The notes beneath the pieces are model-generated. The model had not been told where the DNA came from. It saw only the letters and a program-made list of their open reading frames with translations, and did no database searches. 64,000 nucleotides of DNA, from contig CAWASR010000009.1 in assembly GCA_963784805.1 (NCBI GenBank), positions 214,420-278,419 on the forward strand. The letters run 5' to 3'. This DNA comes from Roseiarcus sp963784805 (GTDB lineage: Bacteria > Pseudomonadota > Alphaproteobacteria > Rhizobiales > Beijerinckiaceae). Position numbers and translations under genes: made by a program. Below are positions 7,403 through 20,417 of the stretch, piece after piece (within the stretch, counting starts at the first letter, position 1; every line of letters begins with the position of its first letter).

Positions 7403-8392
7403 ATGGAAAAGCGCAAGCTCGGACAAGGGCTGGAAGTCTCGGCGATGTCTCTCGGCGCGATGGGCTACGGGAAGTCGCGCGAAATTCCCGACCGCGCCGA
7501 AATGATCGCGCTCCTGCGCAAAGCCGTTGATCTCGGCATGGATTTCTTCGACACCGCCGAAACCTACGGCCCCTGGACGAACGAGATCATGGTCGGCGAA
7601 GCCTTTCGCGGCATTCGCGACAAGGTGAAGATCGCCACAAAATTCGGCTGGGACATTGACCAAGACACCGGGAAGCACCGGGGCGGTGTCAACAGCAAAC
7701 CGACGCAGATACGGCGGTCCGTGGAGGGCAGCCTGAAGCGCCTCGGCGTCGATCACATCGATCTCTACTATCAGCACCGCGTCGATCCCGACGTGCCGAT
7801 GGAAGACGTCGCAGGCGTCGTGAAGGACCTGATCGCGCAAGGCAAGGTTCGCTATTTCGGCCTGTCGGAGGCGGGCGCGCAATCTATCCGCCGCGCGCAC
7901 GTCGTGCAGCCGGTCGCCGCGCTGCAAAGCGAGTATTCGCTGTGGACGCGCGAGCCGGAAGACGAAATTCTGCCGACGCTCGAAGAACTCGGCGTTGGCA
8001 TGGTCCCGTTCAGCCCGCTCGGCAAGGGCTTTCTCACCGGCACGATCAACGCCGCGATCGCATTCAACGAACGCGACATCCGGCGGACGATCCCGCGCTT
8101 CGCTCCCGAGGCCCAAGACGCCAATCAACGGCTCGTCGATCTCGTTCGCAAGATCGGCGAACGGCACAGCGCGACGCCCGCGCAAGTCGCGCTGGCTTGG
8201 CTGCTCGCGCAGAAGCCCTGGATTGCGCCGTTGTTCGGCACGCGCAAGCTTGAGCGGTTCGAGGAGAATATCGGCGCCCTACGTGTGAAGCTGAGCACGG
8301 AAGACTTGTCGGAACTGAACGAAAGTCGGGCGACCATGCCGGTTTTTGGAGATCGCTACCCGGACGAGCACATGCGGCGCGTGGGGCTCTGA
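7403..8392 (+). CDS. aldo/keto reductase
   Basis: The 329-residue protein is a full-length aldo/keto reductase of the YajO/AKR13-like group. It carries the catalytic residues Asp (DLGMDFFDTAETYG), Tyr in TYGPWTNE, Lys (VKIATKFGW) and His (DLYYQHRVDPDVP), and the NADPH-binding end IGERHSATPAQVALAWLLAQ followed by FGTRKLERFEENI. A strong AGGAGG at 7391-7396 sets the ATG at 7403; longer in-frame codons upstream overlap the tautomerase gene. It is the last gene of the LysR-divergent cluster and likely reduces aldehydes or ketones using NADPH. Confidence 0.95.
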   Translation: MEKRKLGQGLEVSAMSLGAMGYGKSREIPDRAEMIALLRKAVDLGMDFFDTAETYGPWTNEIMVGEAFRGIRDKVKIATKFGWDIDQDTGKHRGGVNSKPTQIRRSVEGSLKRLGVDHIDLYYQHRVDPDVPMEDVAGVVKDLIAQGKVRYFGLSEAGAQSIRRAHVVQPVAALQSEYSLWTREPEDEILPTLEELGVGMVPFSPLGKGFLTGTINAAIAFNERDIRRTIPRFAPEAQDANQRLVDLVRKIGERHSATPAQVALAWLLAQKPWIAPLFGTRKLERFEENIGALRVKLSTEDLSELNESRATMPVFGDRYPDEHMRRVGL

Positions 8393-8585
8393 AATGCAGT
8401 CGGCAATCGGCAAGATGCAGGCGACTGCTCATTCGAACTCACGCGGAACCGCCGCTTCGGGCGGACACTGCGCCTACAGTCTCGGGTCTGCAACGCCTGC
8501 TGTCCCACCCCTTCCCGCCGTTCAGCCAACGTTCGCTTCCCGCCCTTAGCGACATTCCCAGTCGGGCGCCAAACGTTTGATTTGA

Positions 8586-8828
8586 ACCACTGGCGCCGCC
8601 GCAGACGCCCGGATCAAGCGCGGCATTGCCGCAGATCCCGACGCGGCGCCCGATCAGTCCGAGCCAGTCGCGGGCGCCGTCAGTCGGGTGGGCCGCCCGC
8701 CGAAACCCGACCGCAAGGTCTCGGTGAGGCTTCGGCTCGACCGCGACGTGGCCCCGCGGTTCAAGGCGACCGGCGCGGGCTGGCGGACGCGCATCGACGC
8801 GGCGCTGAGGAAGTTCGGCGCGCGCTGA
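8586..8828 (+). pseudogene. BrnA/DUF4415 antitoxin relic without a start codon
   Basis: Reading from just after a TGA at 8583, the frame gives DARIKRGIAADPDAAPDQSE, then VGRPPKPDRKVSVRLRLDRD and FKATGAGWRTRIDAALRKFG before TGA at 8826. This is the conserved DUF4415 region of BrnA antitoxins, including the ribbon-helix-helix part. No ATG, GTG or TTG precedes the conserved block in frame, and no brnT toxin gene is visible. It looks like a toxin-antitoxin remnant whose 5' end has been lost. Confidence 0.7.
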
Positions 8829-8952
8829 TCTTCGCGCCCGAGCAATTCCGCCGCCTTGCTTCCGCTGCCGCGGAACATATATCGGAGAGGTCCGTTGGAA
8901 TGTGCGGCGTCGCCGGGCGCCTTAGCCGCAAGGCCCGCCGCGGAGCGATCAA

Positions 8953-9144
8953 ATGACAGACGACGCCAAGAAGCCGCCGCGCCGAACGCGCGCAATGTCC
9001 GAGGAGATGCTCGACGAGGCGATTGAGGAATCCTTCCCCGCCAGCGACCCGCTGTCCACCAACCCGTCTTTCATTGGCGGTCCGGAGCGTTCGCCGGCGC
9101 GCGAAGCGTCAAAGCCGCGCCGGCGAACGGCGCGGCGGGGCTGA
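8953..9144 (+). CDS. small conserved ESFPASDP-motif protein
   Basis: This 63-residue protein carries MSEEMLDEAIEESFPASDPL, the recognisable motif of a family of very short soluble proteins widespread in Proteobacteria with no assigned function. The C-terminus is basic (KPRRRTARRG). The acidic first half and basic tail might suit nucleic-acid or protein binding, but this is not established. It stands alone between the BrnA relic and a repeat-rich intergenic region. A GGAG-like element (GCGGAGCG) lies upstream of the ATG. Confidence 0.65.
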   Translation: MTDDAKKPPRRTRAMSEEMLDEAIEESFPASDPLSTNPSFIGGPERSPAREASKPRRRTARRG

Positions 9145-9220
9145 TCGCCGGGACGGTTTCGGGGCGGATCGGCGGCGCGCCCCTATCGTCCGCGGAATAG
9201 CTTAGTCGTTTCAGTGGCTT

Positions 9221-9500
9221 AAATTTTCTTCTTTCGAAAAATCGGAAGTCATGTTATGCTTGATCTTTGGTTGCATTGGCCAAAGGAGCCGGGATGTCGG
9301 ATGGGCGGCGGACGATGGGGACGGGTCGCGCGAACGCCTCGAATGCGGGGATCGCGCGGCACGAGAATGTTTTTTGATTTGGAATCGCGCTTAACCCCTT
9401 GCAAAGCCCCAATTCGCGGAAGAGAAATCCTTTCTTTTCCTTCCCTTTTATTTTCGTTGGCTTCCTCCTTTATTTTCTTTTGCTTCCAATTTTGCTTTCG
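9221..9500. repeat. dispersed intergenic element, copy A
   Basis: Three parts are shared with 31183-31445. (1) A motif with a TTTTCTTC run, GAAAA, GAA and TGTTA at 9224-9257. (2) About 60 nt from TTTGGAATCGCGCTTAACCC near 9378 to the CGCGGAAGAGAAATC near 9430, matching the other copy at roughly three of four bases. (3) An array of about 21-22-nt units, each starting TTCC and ending TTGGC, TTTGC or TTAGC, near 9440-9506. The composition drops to AT-rich pyrimidine tracts. No gene is supported between 9145 and 9601. Confidence 0.6.
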
Positions 9501-9601
9501 TTAGCTTCCCCTTGGCTTGCAAAGTTTGCCCTGGGCCCAGCCGGCCGGCCGGTCCCGCCTGGGGCTTGAGGTCGGCCGCCCGCTGATCAGGGCCCGCCGC
9601 C

Positions 9602-9901
9602 TTACCGCGTCGGCCGGATGACGAAGGTCCCGCTTCCGGCGCCGGCGGGATCGTCGGCCTCGGCGAGGCTGAGCCGCGTGACCTCCGCCCCGCGCGGGCC
9701 GCGCCGCATCGCGGCGATCATCGCCTCGACGTCGGCGGCCGCGCCCTGAACCAGCGCCTCGACTGCGCCGTCCGACCGGTTGCGCACCCAGCCCGAAATG
9801 TTGAGCCTCAGCGCCGCGCGCTGCGCAAAATAGCGATAGCCGACGCCCTGGACGAAGCCTTCGACGACGACCCGGCGGACGAGTTTTTCTTCTGCGGACA
9901 T
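9602..9901 (-). CDS. acyP: acylphosphatase
   Basis: The 99-residue protein is a standard-length acylphosphatase, hydrolysing carboxyl-phosphate bonds in small acyl phosphates. The active-site loop VEGFVQGVGYRYF contains the catalytic Arg23, and GWVRNRSDGAVE contains the catalytic Asn41; both are present. The C-terminal strand GTFVIRPTR fits the family. It is transcribed divergently from thrS, whose promoter lies immediately upstream of this gene's start. It is expected in the cytoplasm as a monomer. Confidence 0.95.
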   Translation of the reverse strand: MSAEEKLVRRVVVEGFVQGVGYRYFAQRAALRLNISGWVRNRSDGAVEALVQGAAADVEAMIAAMRRGPRGAEVTRLSLAEADDPAGAGSGTFVIRPTR

Positions 9902-9946
9902 CGCGAGCGCTCATAGCATGGGAGCGCGCGGGACCGAACGGCGGCA

Positions 9947-9975
9947 TTGCTCCCCGCGCCCCGCTTGTCTATAGC
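9947..9975 (+). promoter_or_regulatory. sigma-70-type promoter of thrS
   Basis: TTGCTC at 9947-9952 and TATAGC at 9970-9975 are separated by exactly 17 bases. Both boxes are close to the housekeeping consensus. Transcription would start near 9981-9983, just before the leader hairpin at 9987. This is read directly from sequence and has not been tested. Confidence 0.55.
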
Positions 9976-9986
9976 CTCGCTCGATC

Positions 9987-10021
9987 GCTTACGCCGATTG
10001 GTATCGGCGAGTGAGCTTTTT
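9987..10021 (+). promoter_or_regulatory. thrS leader hairpin with GGU loop and U-tract
   Basis: The leader folds into a 12-bp stem: outer arm GCTTAC (9987-9992) with GTGAGC (10011-10016), and inner arm GCCGAT (9993-9998) with ATCGGC (10003-10008). There is a two-base bulge (GA) and a TGGT loop. TTTTT follows at 10017-10021 and the thrS ribosome site TAGGAG starts at 10021. The loop presents U-GGU-A, the tRNA-Thr anticodon in anticodon-loop context. Hairpin plus U-tract could also act as an intrinsic terminator (attenuator). Confidence 0.5.
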
Positions 10022-10031
10022 AGGAGCCTCG

Positions 10032-11990
<1,959 letters not shown>

Positions 11991-12091
11991 GCCGCCGGCG
12001 CCCCGAGACGGTCGCCGATCTTGACTACGGCGCTTTATTTTGGCCGGCAAAAGCTCCATCATGTATGTTTGAATGAGGAGCGACGATTTCC

Positions 12092-13562
12092 ATGGATAGG
12101 AATCCGGCCGAGGCCCGCCATTCGCTGCGCTTCCGTTTCCGCGGCGCCGAGGTGGCGCTCGACCGTTTCTCGCCGCGCGCGACCGTTCTCGACTGGCTGC
12201 GCGAGGAAGCGAGGGCGACGGGGACGAAGGAGGGCTGCGCGGAAGGCGATTGCGGCGCCTGCACGGTGGCGCTGGCGCGGCTGCGCCACGGCGCGCTGGT
12301 CTACGAGGCGGTCAATGCCTGCATTCTGCTGCTTGGCCAGCTCGACGGCGCCGAGTTGATCACGATCGAGGACCTCGCCGACGGCGGGACGCTCCATCCC
12401 GTGCAGCAGGCGATGGTCGACCATCATGGCTCGCAATGCGGCTTTTGCACGCCGGGCATCGTGATGAGCCTGTTCGTCGCCTATCATTCCGGCGCGCCGG
12501 CCACCTATTCCAGCCTTTGCGATCAGCTCGCCGGCAATCTCTGCCGATGCACCGGGTATCGCCCGATTCTGACAGCGGCGCTGGAGACTTGCGACGGCGC
12601 GCCCAAGGACCGGTTCGCGGCGACGGCGCAGGAGCGGGCCGCCGCGCTCGCCGCGCTCGCCGACGGTCGGGACGTGTTCGTCGGCGACGATGCGTCGTTC
12701 TTCGCCGCGCCAGCGAACCTCGGTTCGCTCGCCGCGCTCTATGCCCGCTTTCCCGACGCGACGCTCGTCGCCGGGGCGACCGACGTCGGGCTCTGGATCA
12801 CCAAGCAGCTGCGCGACTTGAAGCGGATCATATGGCTCGGCGCGGTTGCGGGGTTGGACGCCGTCAGCGAAGGCGGCGACGGGGCCTTGTCGATCGGCGC
12901 GGGCGTGACGCTGGCGGAAGCCACGCCGCTGCTTGGCGAGATCCATCCCGACCTCAGCGAGCTGATGCGCCGGTTCGGCTCGGTTCAGGTGCGCGCGAGC
13001 GGGACCGTGGGCGGCAATATCGCCAACGGGTCGCCGATCGGCGACATCGCGCCCGCATTGATTGCGCTCGGCGGCAAGGTCATCTTGCGCAGGGGCGGCG
13101 AGACCCGCGCCCTGCCGCTTGAGGACTTCTTCATCGACTACGGCAGGCAGGACCGCGGGCCAGGCGAGTTCGTGCTCGCTGTCGAGGCGCCGCGGCTCGA
13201 CGCCGGTCAGCACTACCGCGCCTTCAAAGTGTCGAAGCGCTTCGACGAGGACATTTCCGCGGTCATGCTCGCCGCGCGCATCGGCCTCGAAGGCCGAAGG
13301 ATCGTCGGCGCGCGCATCGCCTGCGGCGGCATGGCGGCGACGCCGAAGCGCGCCGCAAGCGCGGAACAGGCGCTGATCGGCGCAAGCCTCGACGATCCCG
13401 CGAGCTGGCGCGTGGCGCTTGCGGCGCTCTCGCGCGATTTCACTCCTTTGACCGACCAGCGCGCGAGCGCGGCCTATCGGATGACGGTTGCGGCCAATCT
13501 GCTCGAAAAGGCCGTGCTCGAGATTTCCGGCGCGAGCGCGCCAACCCGGATCGGAATGCTCG

Positions 13563-13576
<14 letters not shown>
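12092..13576 (+). CDS. xdhA: xanthine dehydrogenase small subunit (2Fe-2S and FAD)
   Basis: The 494-residue protein has an N-terminal plant-type 2Fe-2S domain (GCAEGDCGACTVALAR), a helical second 2Fe-2S domain (GSQCGFCTPGIVMSL and NLCRCTGYRPI), then the FAD-binding domain (LVAGATDVGLWITKQLR; TVGGNIANGSPIGDIAPALI) and its C-terminal lobe. It passes electrons from the molybdenum site to NAD+. The order xdhA-xdhB-xdhC and the 14-base overlap with xdhB indicate an operon. AATGAGGAGCG lies before ATG 12092. Purine hydroxylation is the family role; the exact substrate is not proven here. Confidence 0.95.
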
Positions 13577-15884
<2,308 letters not shown>

Positions 15885-15895
15885 GCGCGGACGTC

Positions 15896-16870
15896 ATGTT
15901 GGCCTTTCGCCGTCTCATCGATGCGATCGAAGCCGAAGGTTCGGCGGCGCTGGTGACGCTGGCCCGGGTCGAGGGATCGAGCCCGCGCGAATCGGGCGCG
16001 CGCATGGTCGTCAGGGCGTCGGGAGGATTTCACGGCACGATCGGCGGCGGGGCGCTCGAATGGGCGGCGCTGAGCGCGGCCCAGGCGGCGCTGCGGGACG
16101 GGCGCGGCCCGGCCGCCCGCCGCTCGCTGGCGCTGGGGCCCGAGCTCGCGCAATGTTGCGGCGGGCGCGTCGAATGGCGGATCGAGACCTTCGACCGGCG
16201 CGACCTCGCCGATCTGGAGCCGATCGCGGGCGCGGAGAGCGGAGGCCCGGCGACGCTGGGCGCCCATTTAGGCCCGGACGGCCGGGTCGAACGGAATCTT
16301 ACGGCCGAACAGCGTGGGGAGGGCCTGACGGCGATCCTGCCGGCCGCCGCCGATTGGATCGAGCCGCTCGGGGAAAGCGCACGGTCGGTTTACCTCTTCG
16401 GCGCCGGCCATGTCGGGCGGGCGCTGGCGCTGGCGCTCGCCCCGTTGCCGTTTGCGGTTCGCTGGATCGATCCGCGGCGCGAGGCCTTCCCCGCCTACGC
16501 GCCCGCCAACGTCGCGCTGATTCATGCGGTTGAGCCGACGGCCGAACTCGCGCATGCGCCCGACGGCGCGCTGATCGTCGTGATGACCCACTCGCACGCA
16601 ATCGATCTCGAAATCGTCGCCGAGGCGCTGCGCTCGGAGCGTTTCGGCTATGTCGGCCTGATCGGCTCGGCGACCAAGCGCGCGAGATTTGTGAGCCAGA
16701 TGCGCTCGGCCGGGCTATCGGAGGCCCAGCTGGCGAATCTGGTTTGTCCGATCGGCGTCACTGGGGTCGAGGGCAAGGATCCGGCGGTGATCGCCGCTTC
16801 GACCGCGGCGCAGATGTTGATCGTCAGCGAGCTTTTGGCGGCGGAGGGGCTCAGCCGCCCCGCGCGTTGA
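15896..16870 (+). CDS. xdhC: xanthine dehydrogenase accessory protein XdhC
   Basis: About 324 residues. The N-terminal XdhC/CoxI domain (GSSPRESGARMVVRASGGFHGTIGGGALEW; the Cys pair ALGPELAQCCGGRVEW) precedes a Rossmann domain (LFGAGHVGRALALAL; FGYVGLIGSATKRARF). XdhC binds and sulfurates the molybdenum cofactor before insertion into XdhB. The start is taken at ATG 15896; a TTG at 15881 overlapping the xdhB stop is the alternative. It ends in a 20-base convergent overlap with the aldolase-like gene. Confidence 0.92.
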   Translation: MLAFRRLIDAIEAEGSAALVTLARVEGSSPRESGARMVVRASGGFHGTIGGGALEWAALSAAQAALRDGRGPAARRSLALGPELAQCCGGRVEWRIETFDRRDLADLEPIAGAESGGPATLGAHLGPDGRVERNLTAEQRGEGLTAILPAAADWIEPLGESARSVYLFGAGHVGRALALALAPLPFAVRWIDPRREAFPAYAPANVALIHAVEPTAELAHAPDGALIVVMTHSHAIDLEIVAEALRSERFGYVGLIGSATKRARFVSQMRSAGLSEAQLANLVCPIGVTGVEGKDPAVIAASTAAQMLIVSELLAAEGLSRPAR

Positions 16871-17630
16871 CGGCGCTGGCCTTGCGACGCGGCGATTTCT
16901 TTTTCGCCCCGCGTTTGCTCGCCGTCCGCTTGCGCTTGGCGGGCGTCTTGGCCTTCGTCCTGATGATCGCCGTCACCCGCGCCTCGATGTCGGCGCTATT
17001 GGCTTTCAACCGCTCCGCGATCCGTCCGACTTCCTCGTCCGAGAGGACGGCCGGCCGGCCAAAGGAAAGGGCGATCGCATATAGCCTGGCCAGATTCTCC
17101 AGTTCGCTCGCACGAGCAAGCGCCGCCGCCAGCGAGCCGCCGGTGGTGAGCGCGCCATAATTTCCCAACAGCACCGCATGGCCTTGTCGCAGCCCTTCGA
17201 GCGCCAGGACCGCGAGCTCCTTGGTGCCGAAGGGGGCGTAGTTGGCGCAGCGGATGACCGGACTTCCGAACAACGCGATGGTCGAATGCACGGCCGGGAT
17301 GGATTTGTGCGCCATCGCCAGCGCCGTCGCATAGGGCGATTGAAATCGCACGACGGCGCCGACGTCAGGGCGGGCGCGCGCTATGTCGAGGTGGATGCGC
17401 CATTCGTTCGACGGTTTCATCGGCCCCTTCCAGGCGCCGTATTCGCCGCCGAGCGGCATCAGCGCGATCATCGCGGGCCGCAGGATTGAATATTGCGCGC
17501 GGTTCGGCGTGATGAGGATGGATTCGGCCGAACGCGCCGAGATGTCGATGACGAGATCGCCGCCAAACCCGGCCTCGACCATCCGCGCCCCATGGGCGAT
17601 GATCGACTCGCGCAGCGCCTTTTCCGTCAT
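16851..17630 (-). CDS. class II aldolase/adducin-domain protein, probably inactive site
   Basis: The 259-residue protein has the class II aldolase/adducin fold (SILITPNRAQYSILRPAMIALMPLGGE, IPAVHSTIALFGSPVIRC, YAPFGTKELAVLALEGLRQG). Two zinc-site positions look altered: the usual HxH after AV is HST, and the usual NHG is NYG (AVLLGNYGALTTG). The N-terminal GN(I/L)S phosphate loop is replaced by GGDLVIDIS. The last about 35 residues are Lys/Arg/Ala-rich (TKAKTPAKRKRTASKRGAKK), like a histone H1 tail. A sugar-aldolase activity is therefore doubtful; nucleic-acid contact by the tail is possible. It is convergent with xdhC. Confidence 0.8.
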   Translation of the reverse strand: MTEKALRESIIAHGARMVEAGFGGDLVIDISARSAESILITPNRAQYSILRPAMIALMPLGGEYGAWKGPMKPSNEWRIHLDIARARPDVGAVVRFQSPYATALAMAHKSIPAVHSTIALFGSPVIRCANYAPFGTKELAVLALEGLRQGHAVLLGNYGALTTGGSLAAALARASELENLARLYAIALSFGRPAVLSDEEVGRIAERLKANSADIEARVTAIIRTKAKTPAKRKRTASKRGAKKKSPRRKASAVNARGG

Positions 17631-17880
17631 GGCCACACCCGCCCGCGCCCATATCGTTTTGCGCCCGTCATAGGCGCGATCACAAGGATTCGCCAACGAA
17701 ACAATATCCGAACTATGTGGGGCCGGTCTTGCGCAAAGTCCAACGCCGGTTGCGGCGGCTGGCGGCGTTTTCGCCGATCCGGCGAATCGCGTCGGCGCGC
17801 GCGGTCGGGTAAGAATGGGGAACGCCGTCGGGTCGGCAGGACTTCGACGAGGCGACGTCGGTTTCAAGTCGAGGTTTCAG

Positions 17881-19410
17881 GTGCCGCGATCCGCTTCCGA
17901 AAATTTTTACGAACTCATAGCAAAGCGTGCAGGGAGTCCCGCCAAGCTCGCGTTGGAGACCCCCGACGCCACTGCCTTGACTTACGGCGCGCTGATCGAG
18001 CGATCGGGGCGTGCGGCCAACGCGCTCGTCGCGCTCGGCGTCAAGCCTGGCGACCGGGTCGCCGCGCAAGTCGACAAGTCGACCGACATGATTGTCGTCG
18101 CGCTCGCGTGTTTACGCGCCGGCGCGGCGCTGCTGCCATTGAACACCGCCTACACGCTCGCCGAGCTTGAATATTTCCTCGGCGACGCCGAGCCCGCGCT
18201 GATGCTGTGCCGACCCGACTCGCTCGCGCTGGCGCGGGCGCTCGGCGGCAAACTGGGCCTCGCCGCAGTCGAGAGCCTCGGCGTGGCGCATGACGGAACC
18301 TTCGCCGAGCGCATCGCCGACTCGCCAACCGATTTCGAGACGGTGGCGCGGGCGAGCGACGACTTGGCGGCGATCCTCTACACCTCCGGCACCACCGGGC
18401 GCTCGAAAGGCGCGATGCTGACGCACGAGAATCTCGCGTCGAACGCGCTGACCCTAATCGACTGCTGGCGCTTCACCGCGGCGGACCGGCTCATTCATGC
18501 GCTGCCGGTCTTCCACACCCATGGGCTTTTCGTCGCTGTCAATGTCGCGCTTCTGTCCGGCGCGACGATGATCTTCCACAGCCGCTTCGACCCGGACGCC
18601 GTGATCGCGGCCATGCCGCGGGCGACTTCGCTCATGGGCGTGCCGACCTTCTACACCCGGCTCCTCGACCATCCGGGTCTGACGCACGGGAGTTGCGCCA
18701 ACATGCGCCTGTTCGTTTCCGGCTCGGCGCCGCTGCTGGCGGAAACGCACGTCGCCTGGCGCGAGCGGACCGGCTTCGCCATCCTCGAGCGTTACGGCAT
18801 GACCGAAACCAATATGATCACGTCGAACCCCTACGAGGGAGAGCGCAGGCCAGGGACGGTGGGCTTTCCCCTGCCGGGGGTCAGCGTGCGCATCTCAGAG
18901 CCGGACAGCGGCGCGCTGGTGGCGCAGGGCGAGATCGGCGTCATCGAGGTCAAGGGACCGAACGTGTTTCGCGGCTATTGGCGGATGCCGGAGAAGACGG
19001 CGCAGGAGTTCCGTCCCGACGGCTTTTTCATCACCGGCGATTTGGGCCGCGTCGACCCGGACGGCTACATTCGCATCGTCGGCCGCGCCAAGGATCTGGT
19101 GATATCCGGCGGTTTCAACGTCTATCCGAAAGAGGTCGAGAGCGAGATCGATGCAATCGACGGCGTGCTTGAAAGCGCGGTGTTCGGCATCCCGCACGCC
19201 GACTTCGGCGAAGGGGTGACGGCGGTCGTCGTTCCTCGCCCCGGCGCTGAATTGAGCGAATCCGCGATCCTTGCCGCGTTGGGCGACCGGCTGGCGAAAT
19301 TCAAGGCGCCGAAGCGGGTGTTCGTCGTCGGTTCCCTTCCGCGCAACGCGATGGGCAAGGTGCAGAAGGCCGCGCTGCGCCAGACCTACAAGGACATCTA
19401 CAGTGTGTAA
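17881..19410 (+). CDS. matB: malonyl-CoA synthetase (AMP-binding)
   Basis: This acyl-CoA synthetase of about 509 residues ligates malonate to CoA with ATP. The AMP-binding signature AILYTSGTTGRSKGAM, the HALPVFHTHGLFVA stretch typical of malonyl-CoA synthetases, the adenine motif YGMTETNMITSNPYEGERRPG, the hinge GDLGRVDPDGYIRIVGRAKD and the C-terminal catalytic Lys in LPRNAMGKVQK are all present. I favour GTG 17881 (after GAGG) because family members start near this point; the frame is open to ATG 17815. It makes malonyl-CoA for fatty-acid or polyketide synthesis. No malonate transporter is adjacent. Confidence 0.93.
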   Translation: MPRSASENFYELIAKRAGSPAKLALETPDATALTYGALIERSGRAANALVALGVKPGDRVAAQVDKSTDMIVVALACLRAGAALLPLNTAYTLAELEYFLGDAEPALMLCRPDSLALARALGGKLGLAAVESLGVAHDGTFAERIADSPTDFETVARASDDLAAILYTSGTTGRSKGAMLTHENLASNALTLIDCWRFTAADRLIHALPVFHTHGLFVAVNVALLSGATMIFHSRFDPDAVIAAMPRATSLMGVPTFYTRLLDHPGLTHGSCANMRLFVSGSAPLLAETHVAWRERTGFAILERYGMTETNMITSNPYEGERRPGTVGFPLPGVSVRISEPDSGALVAQGEIGVIEVKGPNVFRGYWRMPEKTAQEFRPDGFFITGDLGRVDPDGYIRIVGRAKDLVISGGFNVYPKEVESEIDAIDGVLESAVFGIPHADFGEGVTAVVVPRPGAELSESAILAALGDRLAKFKAPKRVFVVGSLPRNAMGKVQKAALRQTYKDIYSV

Positions 19411-19464
19411 GCGCTTTCATTGGTCGGCGCCAAGCTTTCAGCGCCGGGCGATTCGCGGCTTTCG

Positions 19465-20400
19465 ATGAACGACGCCGAGCGCCGCGCCTTTGATCAGGAC
19501 CATGGCGACGACGACCATGGCCACGAGCCGGCGAGTTTCGGCAAGGCGTTCGCGATCGGCGTCGCCCTCAACCTTGGCTTCGTCGTGGTCGAGGTCGTCT
19601 ATGGAATCCTCAGCAACTCCGTCGCCCTGTTGTCCGACGCGGGCCACAACCTGGGCGACGTGCTCGCTCTCGCGGTCGCGTGGGTCGCGAGCGCATTGGC
19701 GATGCGCCCGCCGACGGCGCGATTCACCTACGGACTGCGAGGCTCCTCGATTCTCGCCGCGCTGTTCAACGCCATGCTCCTGCTGGTGACCGTCGGGGCG
19801 ATTTCATGGGAGGCGGTTCAGCGGCTGGCTGCGCCAGCGCCGGTGGCGGGAAAAGTCGTGATGATCGTCGCCGCGATCGGCATCGTCGTCAATGGAGTCA
19901 CCGCCTGGCTGTTTGCCTCGGGCAAGCGCGACGTCAACCTGCGCGGCGCGTTCGTGCACATGGCCTCGGACGCCCTCGTGTCGGCCGGCGTCGTCGTGGT
20001 CGGGTTCGCCATTCTGCTGACCGGGTGGTTTTGGCTCGATCCCCTCGTCAGCCTCGCGGTCAACGCCGTGATCGTTTGGGCGACATGGGGACTTCTGCGC
20101 GATTCGCTGGGTATGTCGATGGCGGCCGCGCCGTCTCGCATCGATCCAGGCGAGGTGCGGACGTTCCTTGCCGCCCGTCCAGGCGTGGCAGGCGTTCACG
20201 ATCTGCACATCTGGCCCATCAGCACGACGGAAGTGGCCCTCACCTGTCATCTCGTGATGCCGGGCGGCCATCCTGGCGACGAATTCCTGCACCGCCTTTC
20301 AATAGACCTGGCGAAGCGATTCCAGATCAGTCATCCGACCGCCCAAATTGAAACCGATCCCGACACGGCCTGTCCGCTGGCCCCCGACGACGTCGTGTGA
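19465..20400 (+). CDS. cation diffusion facilitator (CzcD/ZitB-like zinc exporter)
   Basis: This 311-residue inner-membrane transporter has six predicted helices. The N-terminus is His/Asp-rich (DQDHGDDDHGHE). Transport-site motifs are NSVALLSDAGHNLGDVLALA (HxxxD-type site in helix 2) and RGAFVHMASDALVSAGVVVVG (HxxxD in helix 5), which indicate Zn2+ or related divalent-metal efflux by proton antiport. The C-terminal cytoplasmic domain VHDLHIWPISTTEVALTCHL is typical. ATG 19465 is chosen over 19420 because MNDAERR leads directly into the His-rich segment. No metal-responsive regulator is adjacent. Confidence 0.93.
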   Translation: MNDAERRAFDQDHGDDDHGHEPASFGKAFAIGVALNLGFVVVEVVYGILSNSVALLSDAGHNLGDVLALAVAWVASALAMRPPTARFTYGLRGSSILAALFNAMLLLVTVGAISWEAVQRLAAPAPVAGKVVMIVAAIGIVVNGVTAWLFASGKRDVNLRGAFVHMASDALVSAGVVVVGFAILLTGWFWLDPLVSLAVNAVIVWATWGLLRDSLGMSMAAAPSRIDPGEVRTFLAARPGVAGVHDLHIWPISTTEVALTCHLVMPGGHPGDEFLHRLSIDLAKRFQISHPTAQIETDPDTACPLAPDDVV

Positions 20401-20417
20401 CCAGCGCGCCCTTTCGC

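Noticed and set aside
8440..8470. GC hairpin after the aldo-keto reductase (CCGCCGCTTCGGGCGG)
   Set aside because: No T-run follows, so an intrinsic terminator is not supported.
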